From assembly GCA_964486145.1 (NCBI GenBank), contig CAZAMT010000005.1, positions 1 through 49,100 of the forward strand: a stretch of 49,100 nucleotides of DNA, written 5' to 3'. Positions 33,144 to 41,880 of this stretch are shown here, one piece after another; positions within the stretch are counted from its first letter, which is position 1, and every line of letters begins with the position of its first letter. The translations under genes and the position numbers were made by a program. This DNA is from CAZAMT01 sp964486145 (GTDB taxonomy: Bacteria > Bacteroidota > Bacteroidia > Bacteroidales > JAAAOM01). The notes beneath the pieces are model-generated. The model was not told the DNA's origin, did no database searches, and saw only the letters and a program-made list of their open reading frames with translations.

Positions 33144-33728
33144 ATGAAGCATCCATCTAATAGAAAAAAGCTTTTTGAAAAAACTGATGAAGAATTGATT
33201 TTGCTTTTCAAAATAAAGCGTGATCCTGAAATCATCAGCGTTTTTTACCATCGTTATTCACACCTTGTTCTTGGTGTTAGCCTTAAATATTTAAAAGATT
33301 ATAGTCTTGCTGAGGATATTACAATGCAGGTTTTTGAAAAACTATTGAATAAACTGCATTTGTATGACATTTTGAACTTTAAAAACTGGATTTATTCTGT
33401 AACCAAGAATGAATGCATGATGTTACTTCGTAAAAAAGTTTTAACCTTACCTTTTGAGGACATCATTGATAAAAAGAATGGTTCCATTGTGGATTTTTAT
33501 GAAGAATTGCATCAATCAGAAAATGCAGATGATATAAAAATTCAAAATCTTAAAAAAGCCATTGAAAACCTAAGCGATGACCAAAAATCATGTGTTATGA
33601 TGTTCTATTTTGAAAATAAAAGTTACAAAGACATAGAAGAATTGACCGGCTATAGTATGAAGCAAATTAAGAGTTACATTCAAAACGGTAAAAGAAATTT
33701 AAAAAAGAGTTTAACAAGAAATGATTAA
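33144..33728 (+). CDS. ECF-type RNA polymerase sigma factor
   Basis: The 194-residue product has a sigma region 2 (about 25-95: SVFYHRYSHLVLGVSLKYLKD, LAEDITMQVFEKL, FKNWIYSVTKNECMMLLRK) and a region 4 (about 135-190: LSDDQKSCVMMFYFENKSYKDIEELTGYS, then MKQIKSYIQNGKRNLKK). I chose the ATG at 33144, where the conserved DEELILLFKI part begins soon after; the frame extends back to 33060 (TTG) but this adds sequence foreign to the family. It overlaps the next gene by 8 bases, the usual layout of a sigma/anti-sigma pair. Regulon unknown. Confidence 0.92.
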   Translation: MKHPSNRKKLFEKTDEELILLFKIKRDPEIISVFYHRYSHLVLGVSLKYLKDYSLAEDITMQVFEKLLNKLHLYDILNFKNWIYSVTKNECMMLLRKKVLTLPFEDIIDKKNGSIVDFYEELHQSENADDIKIQNLKKAIENLSDDQKSCVMMFYFENKSYKDIEELTGYSMKQIKSYIQNGKRNLKKSLTRND

Positions 33729-34743
33729 AAAAAATCATTATATAAAACAATGTCCTACCCGCGAGGAATTGTTGAAATTTCTTTCCGGGTCACTATCCAG
33801 GGAAAAGAAAAAGGCGATTGAAATTCATTGTACATCGTGTGAATTCTGCAGAGATGCCTTTGAAGGATATAATAATGCCAGGTACGGTTCTTTGGAAGAT
33901 TCAATGGAACACTTAGATAACAGATTCATTCATTTGCAAAACAAAAACAGACTCAAGGGTGATACATCAACGACAATTACCACAATTATTGCAGTAGCCG
34001 CATCCATTGCTGCTGTAATTTTAATATTCCGGTTTCTTAATAATCCTCTTATTAAAAATTACCAGTCCATAGCAGATTACAATGTAGAATTATCAAGAGA
34101 CTTTACACCTCCATCTCCACCGGAAAACAATGTAATCCCACCTTCAAAGTTTCGCAATTCTAGTCAAAATATGATTGAAAAAACAAAAGATGAGAAAAAA
34201 CAAAAATCTTCAACAATAAAACTCGAAAAGAAGAAACCCATTGAAAATACAAAACTCCGCTATAGTAAAAAACCGGATAACATTATTGTGCAACAGAACA
34301 ACAAGAAAGTTGCGACAAAACAACTTGCTGAAGCAAATTTTATAATTCCAAAAGAAAAAATACGGTATGGTTATTCCTTGAATGATAAAATCATAACCAT
34401 TCAGTTCATAACAAAAAATAGCACTGATGAAAATGCTAATTCAAAAATATTGCCTTCCTTTCGGAATGATGGACTGGATGGTTTTGTAAATTATATCAAC
34501 AAAAACCTTCAATACCCCAAAGTTGCTTACATGAAGAATATTCAGGGTACTGTTGTTATTCATTTTACTGTTGAAAAGAATGGATTATTATCGAATATTC
34601 ATCTTGTTAAAAAAGTTCATCCATCTTTAGACCTGGAAGCTTTGAGGGTTATTCGATCGTCACCACGGTGGTTTCCGGCAAGGATAGGAAATCAACCAGT
34701 TAAGGTTCAAATTTCATGTCCGGTTAATTTTGTAATTGAATAG
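33721..34743 (+). CDS. Zinc-finger anti-sigma-like membrane protein with C-terminal TonB domain
   Basis: The 340-residue product begins with a zf-HC2-like segment (LLKFLSGSLSREKKKAIEIH, then C-x2-C) with H36, C40 and C43 as HxxxCxxC ligands. One membrane helix follows (about 84-106), then a Lys/Asn/Pro-rich linker (about 130-210), and a TonB C-terminal domain (about 255-340: FVNYINKNLQYPKVAYMKNIQGTVVIHF-like start, then EALRVIRSSPRWFPAR). The N-terminal part should hold the upstream sigma factor and the TonB part would be periplasmic. The ATG overlaps the sigma gene by 8 bases, so the two are cotranslated. The fusion of an anti-sigma domain with a TonB domain links envelope contact to transcription; that function is inferred. 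Confidence 0.82.
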   Translation: MIKKNHYIKQCPTREELLKFLSGSLSREKKKAIEIHCTSCEFCRDAFEGYNNARYGSLEDSMEHLDNRFIHLQNKNRLKGDTSTTITTIIAVAASIAAVILIFRFLNNPLIKNYQSIADYNVELSRDFTPPSPPENNVIPPSKFRNSSQNMIEKTKDEKKQKSSTIKLEKKKPIENTKLRYSKKPDNIIVQQNNKKVATKQLAEANFIIPKEKIRYGYSLNDKIITIQFITKNSTDENANSKILPSFRNDGLDGFVNYINKNLQYPKVAYMKNIQGTVVIHFTVEKNGLLSNIHLVKKVHPSLDLEALRVIRSSPRWFPARIGNQPVKVQISCPVNFVIE

Positions 34744-34757
34744 ACAACAAACAGAAT

Positions 34758-36590
34758 TTATTTACCAGGTTTTTGCTCAAATTCCTGAATTTTTAAATTT
34801 TTCTGTTCAATTTCTTTCATTAACTCTTTTTCTTTTAAAGTAGCTTTCTCAATCTTTCTTTGCAAATCTGTCTCATTGTCTTTAAACTTTTGATTGAGTT
34901 CTTCCATTTGTTTGTTTTTGCGCTGCATTTCTTCCTGCGTTGCCGAAAGTTCTTCCATGGTCTGTCTCATTTCCTCTTCTTGAGACGCGAGTTGTTCTGC
35001 CTGATGTCGTGCTTGTTCAAGCAGTTTGTTAGTGTTTTGGTTAATCATAACATTCGAAACAGAACTGGCAATGGTTTCAGCAACTTGTTCAACGAATTCG
35101 ATTTCATGTTTTTCAAAAGCCTTGAATGATGCAATCTCAAAAACACCCAGTATTTTATCTTCATGACGCAAAGGAACTACAAGTAATTCGCGAGGCGTAG
35201 CCTGTCCAAGGCCTGAGGTAACTTGAATATAATCATCCGGAACATTTTTCAGATAAATGGTTTTACCTTCTTTCAAACATGTTCCTGCTACTCCCTCTCC
35301 ACTATTTATACTTTTCGATAAAAACTTCTTTCGATTATAAGCATATGCTGAAATTAAATCGATAGTATCCTGTTGTTCATCATTAACTACAAAAAGTGCG
35401 CACTGATTGGCATCAAGATATTCCGTCATTTCACTGGTAATTTTATCTCCCAATACCGATAAGTTGTCATTGCTTCTCAATATATCATTAAACTTCGCCA
35501 ATCCACGAGAAGACCAGTTTTGTTTCTCTTCCTCTTCTTTGCGTTTCTCTTCCTCTTCTTTGCTTTGCTTCAAACTTTTTCTCATTTCCAGCAATGCATT
35601 TCCAAGTACATCTCCTTCTCCCAAAACATCAAAATCGGAATCCAATTTACCTGAACCAATTTCATTCGCGAATTTTGTGTTTTTTCTTATCATATCGGTT
35701 AACCTATCCACGGAATTCATAATCTCACCAATTTCATCTTTCGTTGTATTGTTAAACTTATCTATAATTTTTCCAGAAGCAAGCGTATTGATTCTGCCTG
35801 CCAATACACTGATTTTACTGATAATGGGGTTTACAAAAAACCAAATGGATATTGAAAAAAGAATGGATATTAATAAAACGGATATTATTATTCCGATTCG
35901 TAAATCCCTCAATTCTTCAAATATGGCATTTTCATAAAAACTGGCAACAATATAAGCATCTAACGGTTCATGATATTTATAATACAGTATTTTTTGGTCT
36001 CCAAATTTTGTTTCGGGCCATTGATACGTAACTTTTCCGGAAATTTTGCCCTGAGAAACAAGTTTATGGAAGAAGACACTGCCTGAAAAATCATCACCTT
36101 CCAGCGTTGGATGAATAATTGCCGTACCGTTTTTACTCAATAAAAAGGGGTAACCTGCATTATAATAACTAATATTATTGTAGATGCTTTTTAACTGCAT
36201 GTAATATACCTCATTTAAATCGGTATTGATTTCGTTTTTGATTTGGTCTATCACTTCAGTTCTGGGCATGACTACATCGATGGAATCAATTCTCTGAATG
36301 AATACAACTCCGGCAAGTTCTTCATCCACCGAATTGACCACAATCTGCCGGGTTCCTGATTCCTCTGGTTTAATGGATTGCATCATGTGTTCAAGCTCCA
36401 ATACATTGGCGAACATATGAACATCTGTTTTATCTGCAATATTGCTTTTCTGCCGATTGTATAAATAAAACGCGAAAACAATCAGAAACAAAACCAAAAG
36501 AATATTAACGACCAGAACAATTTTTGTTCGAATTTTCAAGTCGTTAAAACCACGAATACTCAATTTTTTACCAAACAACTTCATCATCAA
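34758..36590 (-). CDS. Membrane sensor: Cache-like / HAMP / GAF / coiled coil, without catalytic output
   Basis: The 610-residue product has membrane helices near 24-46 and 232-255. Between them is a periplasmic Cache-like sensor domain (YPFLLSKNGTAIIHPTLEGD near 142-161, ending with DAYIVASFYENAIF). Then come a HAMP linker (about 255-310), a linker with Glu/Lys-rich heptapeptides (KEEEEKR repeated), a GAF domain (about 375-520, with GEGVAGTCLKEGKTIYLKNVP) and a C-terminal coiled coil (about 530-605). No histidine kinase, GGDEF, cyclase, phosphatase or chemotaxis-signalling domain is seen. It must work through partner proteins. Stop codons of this gene and the TonB protein are 14 bases apart on opposite strands. 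Confidence 0.88.
   Translation of the reverse strand: MMMKLFGKKLSIRGFNDLKIRTKIVLVVNILLVLFLIVFAFYLYNRQKSNIADKTDVHMFANVLELEHMMQSIKPEESGTRQIVVNSVDEELAGVVFIQRIDSIDVVMPRTEVIDQIKNEINTDLNEVYYMQLKSIYNNISYYNAGYPFLLSKNGTAIIHPTLEGDDFSGSVFFHKLVSQGKISGKVTYQWPETKFGDQKILYYKYHEPLDAYIVASFYENAIFEELRDLRIGIIISVLLISILFSISIWFFVNPIISKISVLAGRINTLASGKIIDKFNNTTKDEIGEIMNSVDRLTDMIRKNTKFANEIGSGKLDSDFDVLGEGDVLGNALLEMRKSLKQSKEEEEKRKEEEEKQNWSSRGLAKFNDILRSNDNLSVLGDKITSEMTEYLDANQCALFVVNDEQQDTIDLISAYAYNRKKFLSKSINSGEGVAGTCLKEGKTIYLKNVPDDYIQVTSGLGQATPRELLVVPLRHEDKILGVFEIASFKAFEKHEIEFVEQVAETIASSVSNVMINQNTNKLLEQARHQAEQLASQEEEMRQTMEELSATQEEMQRKNKQMEELNQKFKDNETDLQRKIEKATLKEKELMKEIEQKNLKIQEFEQKPGK
35523..35564 (-). repeat. Two-copy 21-bp in-frame tandem repeat in the sensor gene
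   Basis: Two consecutive 21-base units (35523-35543 and 35544-35564) differ at the last base. They encode the charged heptapeptides KEEEEKR and KEEEEKQ in the coiled-coil linker between HAMP and GAF. The length is a multiple of three, so copy-number change would preserve frame while changing helical length by seven residues, two heptad turns. Confidence 0.7.
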
Positions 36591-36763
36591 GGAATGTTAA
36601 ATTTTTACAGCAAAGGTTTTTAAATACAATTTGTATTTACTTGATTTTATGAACTATATAGCCATTCCACTCATATCAAGAATAATCATCAACCATGTTC
36701 AAGATTCATCAAGCTGCTGGTTTTACGAGAACTTACATATTAAGTTTATATCCTAAAATAAAA

Positions 36764-36785
36764 AATCCTTCCGTTGGGAAGGATT
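36764..36785 (-). terminator. Intrinsic terminator after the small lipoprotein gene
   Basis: Nine-base arms at 36764-36772 and 36777-36785 pair perfectly around a GTTG loop. They are flanked by A and T runs on both sides, so it can act in both directions. It lies 9 bases beyond the stop of the minus-strand gene at 36794. Confidence 0.75.
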
Positions 36786-36793
36786 TTTTATTA

Positions 36794-37006
36794 TTAATGC
36801 TTATAAACGGTTGTACTTCGTCTCCTTTTCTTATGAATATGCTTATTCCTCTTTTTATAATTAATTGGTTTAAACTTTTTATTTCTCGAAATTTCATGAA
36901 CTTTTGGCATCATTAAATTTCGCCGTTCCACGGTTGCCCTTGATGAACTGCAAGAGGATAAAAAGATTGAAAAAGAAAACAGGATTAAAAATAGAAATTT
37001 TGTCAT
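36794..37006 (-). CDS. Small basic lipoprotein
   Basis: The 70-residue product begins with a lipoprotein signal (hydrophobic core LILFSFSIFLSSC) with the lipobox cysteine at 19. The mature part is very basic, with many Lys, Arg and His residues, and ends in KRRRSTTVYKH. It is not assigned to a family. A hairpin terminator follows its stop directly, which supports it as a real gene. Basic small lipoproteins could bind nucleic acid or lipid A phosphate, but this is speculation. Confidence 0.65.
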   Translation of the reverse strand: MTKFLFLILFSFSIFLSSCSSSRATVERRNLMMPKVHEISRNKKFKPINYKKRNKHIHKKRRRSTTVYKH

Positions 37007-37338
37007 GACCTTTAGCTTTAATAATTCAACATTTAAATAAATCGACCGGATTTAAATCAAACTTTTAAGGTTTTTTGACAAAAGGATAAAAACTTAGGAT
37101 TAAAAAAAATTGCCTTGTTTTGCTAACGGATTTTTATTGTTATGATTATTAACGACTTAAACGGTAAACAGAACCTTATACCTGTTTTATACGGAGATTT
37201 TCAAGCTATGTTACTTTTTTATTAATTTTAGAATTGCTAAAAAATTCCCCTGAACTTTTTTTCGGAATTAGCGTAAAGTCGGATTATAAATTGCTATATT
37301 TAACAATAAGACCATTACTTAAAATAACATTTAAACAC
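37007..37338. other. AT-rich gap without recognised feature
   Basis: These 332 bases lie between the small lipoprotein (start at 37006, minus strand) and a small plus-strand ORF. The stretch is rich in A and T and should hold the lipoprotein promoter and perhaps one for the ORF at 37339. No octamer fitting TAnnTTTG well and no tRNA or large hairpin was seen. Confidence 0.5.
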
Positions 37339-37494
37339 ATGAAAAACCTGGGTAATAAGAATCAGTTAAGAACAAGTGTGAACAGGTATAAAATTGAAAC
37401 CGAGAAAAATAACACAATTTTTGTTGAAGAGGTTAATCAATCCGAAATGGAAACAATCTGGAAAACACTAAGTGAAATTCAGATGATATTTTAA
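37339..37494 (+). CDS. Possible small protein (51 residues)
   Basis: From the ATG at 37339 the frame encodes 51 residues beginning MKNLGNKNQLRTSVNRY and ending SEIQMIF. It is polar and mixed helix/strand in character, with no signal or known domain. The frame is open further back to 37234, but the added part is hydrophobic and unlike coding sequence. It lies 159 bases ahead of the protease gene. Coding status is uncertain. Confidence 0.4.
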   Translation: MKNLGNKNQLRTSVNRYKIETEKNNTIFVEEVNQSEMETIWKTLSEIQMIF

Positions 37495-37653
37495 TTTAAC
37501 GAATTAGTCTTCCTCATAACATAATTCAAGCAAATCATATTATTTAGACCTTCTTTTTAAGAATTAAGTGCATGGTTTTTATGTGTTTTTCATAAATTGG
37601 CCTGTTTTGTGTGGTGGCAAACCATGTTATTAATTGAAATACAAATTTAAAAG

Positions 37654-39264
37654 ATGAAATTGAAGTATATTGGGATTAGAGTATTGTTGTTATTAGGTTT
37701 GTTCTCAGTTTTTCAAATTAGCAGATCTCAGGTTTTTAATGAAAATACATACAAATTCAGTAAAGTAATCGACTGGCTTGACAGCTATTACGTTGATTCA
37801 GTTAATCAGGATGAATTGGTGGAGGATGCCATTGTAACCCTTTTGCATGAACTTGATCCTCATTCGGCCTATATTTCAAAGGAAGAAGTGCAAAGAATGA
37901 ATGAACCACTGGAAGGAAATTTCGAAGGTATTGGTGTTTCATTTAATATTCTGAAGGATACAATTTATGTAGTTTCTCCTATTGCAGGAGGCCCTTCCGA
38001 AAAAGTAGGAATACAAGCTGGAGACAGGATTGTGAAAATTGAAAACAAAAATGTTGCAGGTACTGGGATCACCAACTCAGATGTTTTTGATAAACTGCGT
38101 GGAAAAAAAGGCACAAAAGTAGACGTATCGATAAAGAGAAAAGGGGTTGACCAGTTATTGGAATTTACCATAACCAGGGATAAAATCCCAATTTATAGCA
38201 TTGATGCATCTTACAAGGTAAATGATAATACTGGTTATATAAAATTAAACCGATTTGCTTCAACAACGTTGGATGAATTTGAGGAAGCAGCAAATAAGCT
38301 GAAAAAACAAAACGTTCATAATTTAATACTTGATTTAAGTGGCAATGGCGGTGGATATTTGGATGTGGCTGTAAAACTGGCAGATCAGTTTCTGAGTGAT
38401 GATAAATTAATTGTATACACGGAAGGGCTCCATAGTCCTCGTCGGGAATACAACGCTACTTCCAAAGGCGACTTTGAAAAAGGAAATGTAGTTATTATCA
38501 TTGATGAAGGCTCGGCATCAGCCAGTGAAATTGTTGCCGGTGCCATTCAGGATTGGGATCGAGGTGTTATTGTTGGCCGCCGATCCTTTGGAAAAGGATT
38601 GGTACAACGACCATTAATGCTTCCTGATGGGTCTGTTATACGATTAACCGTAGCGCGATATTACACACCCACCGGTCGTCTTATCCAAAAACCTTACAAT
38701 GAAGGATATGATGCTTACGCTAAAGATATTGTTGACCGATACAAAAAAGGTGAATTTATCCATTCCGACAGTATTAATTTCCCGGATTCCCTTAAGTATT
38801 TTACTTTAAGGAAGAAGCGAACAGTTTATGGAGGGGGAGGAATAATGCCACACATTTTTGTGCCTCTTGATACAGCCGGATACTCCGACTATTATCGTGA
38901 TCTTATACGAAAAGGTGTCCTGTATCAATTTGTACTCAATTTCGTTGATAATAACAGAAAATCAATTTTATCCGATTATAAATCTTTCAAAAACTATAAA
39001 AATAACTTCGAAATTGGGGATGAAATTTTTGATCAACTAGGAAAATTCGCTGAAAAAGAAGGGGTTAAATCGATGGACAAAGGCTTAGAAAAATCCAAAG
39101 AACAAATTTCATTATTACTAAAAGCATACATGGCCAGGGATTTATGGGAAACTACAAATTTTTATCAAGTCATCAATGAAGAAGACCCTTCGGTTCAAAC
39201 AGCTCTTAAAGTGCTTAGCAATTGGGACAAATATCTTGCAGAATTGGACAGCCAACATAAGTAA
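37654..39264 (+). CDS. S41 family C-terminal processing peptidase (CtpA/Prc-like)
   Basis: The 536-residue product has a signal peptide, an S41 N-terminal part (LDPHSAYIS near 71-79), a PDZ domain (about 85-175, including FEGIGVSFNI and AGDRIVKIEN) and the S41 catalytic domain. The Ser/Lys dyad is seen as S291 in GSASASEIVAG and K314 in SFGKGLVQ. These periplasmic proteases trim C termini of envelope proteins. The extra region after 380 is typical of Bacteroidota members. pnuC begins 12 bases after its stop, so the genes may be transcribed together. Confidence 0.95.
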   Translation: MKLKYIGIRVLLLLGLFSVFQISRSQVFNENTYKFSKVIDWLDSYYVDSVNQDELVEDAIVTLLHELDPHSAYISKEEVQRMNEPLEGNFEGIGVSFNILKDTIYVVSPIAGGPSEKVGIQAGDRIVKIENKNVAGTGITNSDVFDKLRGKKGTKVDVSIKRKGVDQLLEFTITRDKIPIYSIDASYKVNDNTGYIKLNRFASTTLDEFEEAANKLKKQNVHNLILDLSGNGGGYLDVAVKLADQFLSDDKLIVYTEGLHSPRREYNATSKGDFEKGNVVIIIDEGSASASEIVAGAIQDWDRGVIVGRRSFGKGLVQRPLMLPDGSVIRLTVARYYTPTGRLIQKPYNEGYDAYAKDIVDRYKKGEFIHSDSINFPDSLKYFTLRKKRTVYGGGGIMPHIFVPLDTAGYSDYYRDLIRKGVLYQFVLNFVDNNRKSILSDYKSFKNYKNNFEIGDEIFDQLGKFAEKEGVKSMDKGLEKSKEQISLLLKAYMARDLWETTNFYQVINEEDPSVQTALKVLSNWDKYLAELDSQHK

Positions 39265-39276
39265 TTACTGATATAC

Positions 39277-39885
39277 ATGTTGTGCCATTTAGCTTTTTGG
39301 TTGAAAACAAATTATATTGAATTAGCCGGTACCATTACCGGCTTTATTTATATTTATTTTCAAATTAAAGAAAACATATGGTTGTGGCCTTTTGGAATCA
39401 TCACATCATCCTTCTTTATTTATGTTTTTTTCCAAACAAAATTTTATGCTGACATGGGATTGAATGTCTATTACCTTTTTATTAGCATTTATGGATGGGC
39501 ATATTGGGAAAAAGGTAAGAAGAACCCTGAACAAGAAAAACTCCCGATAAGTACTGTAGGTCCTGCACTATGGATAATACTTGCAGTGATTTCATTCCTC
39601 CTTTTTGGAATCATTGCTTATGTTTTAAAGGAATTTACCGATTCACCAATTCCTTATCTTGATTCGTTTACCACATCCCTTAGCATCGTTGCAACATGGA
39701 TGCTTGCACGTAAGTTATTGCAACACTGGCTTTTATGGATTGTTATTGATGCTACATCATTTGTATTGTACATTTACAAAGGTCTCTATGCAACAACATT
39801 ACTGTTTATTGTTTATACAGTTCTTGCCATCCTTGGATATATGGCATGGAAAAAAGAATTCAACCTGCAACATGAAGAAAATTAA
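39277..39885 (+). CDS. pnuC: Nicotinamide riboside transporter PnuC
   Basis: The 202-residue product is a PnuC-family membrane protein with seven predicted helices. Conserved are ENIWLWPFGIITSSFFIYVF near 33-52 with the WPFG motif, YGWAYWEKG near 72-80 with the tryptophan run, and WLLWIVIDATSFVLYIYKG near 152-170. It brings in nicotinamide riboside by facilitated diffusion, trapped by a kinase. That kinase is encoded by the next gene, which overlaps pnuC by 14 bases, so together they form an NAD-salvage unit. Confidence 0.93.
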   Translation: MLCHLAFWLKTNYIELAGTITGFIYIYFQIKENIWLWPFGIITSSFFIYVFFQTKFYADMGLNVYYLFISIYGWAYWEKGKKNPEQEKLPISTVGPALWIILAVISFLLFGIIAYVLKEFTDSPIPYLDSFTTSLSIVATWMLARKLLQHWLLWIVIDATSFVLYIYKGLYATTLLFIVYTVLAILGYMAWKKEFNLQHEEN

Positions 39886-40390
39886 AAAAGTGGTTGTTAC
39901 TGGTCCCGAATCCACAGGAAAAACAACACTGTGTAAACAACTTTCCGCACACTTCAATACGATATATATACCGGAATATGCCAGGACCTATGTTGAAAAT
40001 ATAAACAGACCATACAACTACAATGACATTGAACACATAGCAAGGAAACAGGTTGAGTTGGAAAAAGAATTTGCATCCAAGGCAAATAGTTACTTATTTT
40101 ACGACACCTATTTAATTATTACAAAAATTTGGTTCATATGGTGTTACAAAAAGTTTCCTGAATGGTTGGATAAAGCGATGAAAGAAAGCAATGTTGATCT
40201 TTTCTTATTATTGAATACTGATATACGATGGGAAGATGACGGCATAAGAGAAAACTCTGGATTTAACCGACAAAAACTCTTCAGCTTATACCAGGCAGAA
40301 TTGGAGAATCTAAGCCAAAAATACTGTGTTATTAGCGGTAGTGGAAATGTTCGATTTGATAATGCCTTAAAAGCAATAAACAATATATGA
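39872..40390 (+). CDS. NadR-type ATP-binding protein, probable nicotinamide riboside kinase
   Basis: The 172-residue product matches the C-terminal kinase part of NadR. It has the P-loop GPESTGKTTL near 9-18, PEYARTYVE near 34-42 and DIEHIARKQ near 52-60. It lacks the N-terminal regulator and NMN adenylyltransferase domains of enteric NadR. It should phosphorylate nicotinamide riboside imported by PnuC. I chose the ATG at 39872 because the P-loop strand follows immediately; the frame is open upstream inside pnuC only by chance. A 14-base overlap with pnuC suggests coupling. Confidence 0.88.
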   Translation: MKKIKKVVVTGPESTGKTTLCKQLSAHFNTIYIPEYARTYVENINRPYNYNDIEHIARKQVELEKEFASKANSYLFYDTYLIITKIWFIWCYKKFPEWLDKAMKESNVDLFLLLNTDIRWEDDGIRENSGFNRQKLFSLYQAELENLSQKYCVISGSGNVRFDNALKAINNI

Positions 40391-40489
40391 GATTTTACAA
40401 TTAAATGGGTATGGCCGGAATTGATATCCAGCCACAAAACAAGATAAATATAATAAGTGACAAATTATCAATTTATTAATGCAAATTTT

Positions 40490-41662
40490 ATGCAGATGAA
40501 CGACACGAACAAGTTTGAAATGGTTGCCAAAACCTTTTATGGTCTGGAAAATGTGCTTGCCAGTGAACTTGAAGAATTGGGGGCTGAAAACATTGAAATC
40601 GAATCGCGGGCTGTCAAATATGAAGGCGATAAAGACCTCTTGTATAAATCAAACTTTGCACTAAGAACGGCAATAAAAATATTAAAACCTGTTTTAAAAT
40701 TCAGTGCAAGAAACGATGTTGAATTGTATAAGTCTGTTGATAATATTGACTGGACGGATTTCTTATCCCGCGGAGATACCCTGACAATCGATTCTGTGAT
40801 TAACTCTGAGTACTTTAACCATTCTCAGTTTGTATCGCAAAAAATAAAAGATGCCATTGTTGACCAGTTGAGAAAAAAAACCGGAAGGCGCCCTTCAGTT
40901 GACACCCAAGATCCAACGCTGAGGTTAAACTTCCATGTAAATGATGACAAATGTTCACTTGCCCTTGATAGTTCCGGTGAATCACTTCATAAACGGGGTT
41001 ATCGTATCGATGGGCACGTAGCCCCGTTAAACGAGGTACTTGCCGCTGGAATGATTTTGTTGACAGGTTGGAATGGAAATTCAGACTTTTATGATTTTAT
41101 GTGTGGTTCAGGAACGATATTGATTGAAGCGGCTATGATTGCTTATAATATTAAACCGGGTGTTTTTAGATCAAAATATGCCTTTGAGAAATGGAAAGAT
41201 TTTGACATGGAATTATTTGAATCCGTTTACGATCAATTCGAAGAAAGAAAATTTGAACATACTATACAAGGTAGTGATTACTCGGCAAAAACAGTAAGTC
41301 TGGCAAGGACCAATATCAAAAACGCTCTGTTAGATAAACGAATTGAAGTTAATACAAAATCATTTTTCGATTATAAATTCAATAAATGGGGTACGCTCAT
41401 TATAAACCCTCCTTATGGCGAGCGAATGGGTGAAAACAACCTCAACAGTTTTTACAAACGGATTGGTGACAAATTGAAAAAGGATTTCATCAACTGGCAT
41501 GCCTGGATAATAAGTTCAAATAAAGAAGCATTAAAAAACCTGGGCCTTCGAACTTCAAAAAAATTCACTTTATTTAACGGTAATTTGGAATGCAAATTCA
41601 ACAAATACGAGTTATACTCAGGAACCAAAAAGAAAAAAAAGTTGGTTAAAAAAGATATTTGA
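40490..41662 (+). CDS. THUMP-domain RNA methyltransferase (RlmL N-terminal-like)
   Basis: The 390-residue product has an N-terminal THUMP domain (about 45-150) and a class I SAM methyltransferase domain (about 160-375) with DFMCGSGTILIEAA and the catalytic NPPYGERM. This is the pattern of 23S rRNA guanine-2445 N2-methyltransferase (RlmL/YcbY N-terminal half). It lacks the fused RlmK half of Escherichia coli RlmKL. A basic tail (KKKKKLVKKD) ends the protein. ATGs at 40490 and 40496 are both plausible; GTG at 40457 is in frame but adds non-conserved residues. Confidence 0.92.
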   Translation: MQMNDTNKFEMVAKTFYGLENVLASELEELGAENIEIESRAVKYEGDKDLLYKSNFALRTAIKILKPVLKFSARNDVELYKSVDNIDWTDFLSRGDTLTIDSVINSEYFNHSQFVSQKIKDAIVDQLRKKTGRRPSVDTQDPTLRLNFHVNDDKCSLALDSSGESLHKRGYRIDGHVAPLNEVLAAGMILLTGWNGNSDFYDFMCGSGTILIEAAMIAYNIKPGVFRSKYAFEKWKDFDMELFESVYDQFEERKFEHTIQGSDYSAKTVSLARTNIKNALLDKRIEVNTKSFFDYKFNKWGTLIINPPYGERMGENNLNSFYKRIGDKLKKDFINWHAWIISSNKEALKNLGLRTSKKFTLFNGNLECKFNKYELYSGTKKKKKLVKKDI

Positions 41663-41791
41663 TAACATTACAGCAAGTATGAAAATGCCTGAAATGTTAA
41701 TAATACGCGGTTATAACCATTTTTTAAATTCAACGTTAAAAGGAATAAAACGTTTTTTATTTATCAAAAATATGCTAACTTGTAGGATTGC

Positions 41792-41824
41792 TTTGTAAGA
41801 AGGTGTATTTTTTTTATATATTTG
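41792..41824 (+). promoter_or_regulatory. Bacteroidota-type promoter of the SiaB-SiaC-like operon
   Basis: TTTG at 41792-41795 is followed after 21 bases by TATATTTG at 41817-41824, close to the TTTG-N19-TAnnTTTG pattern. It lies 56 bases upstream of the siaB-like ATG at 41881. The remaining part of the 41663-41880 gap has no other clear feature. Confidence 0.55.
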
Positions 41825-41880
41825 TTCAGCTTTAGAAGCTGCTAAACCTTAGCGGATAAACAAAAGATAATTAGCCCTAG

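Noticed and set aside
36695..36916. Plus-strand 73-codon frame opposite the small lipoprotein
   Set aside because: It runs through the terminator hairpin and has no signal or domain; the minus-strand lipoprotein with a lipobox is the better call.
39659..39871. Long upstream extension of the NadR-type kinase inside pnuC
   Set aside because: It lies in a second frame of pnuC, which is clearly coding in its own frame, and the kinase family starts just before the P-loop at the ATG at 39872.
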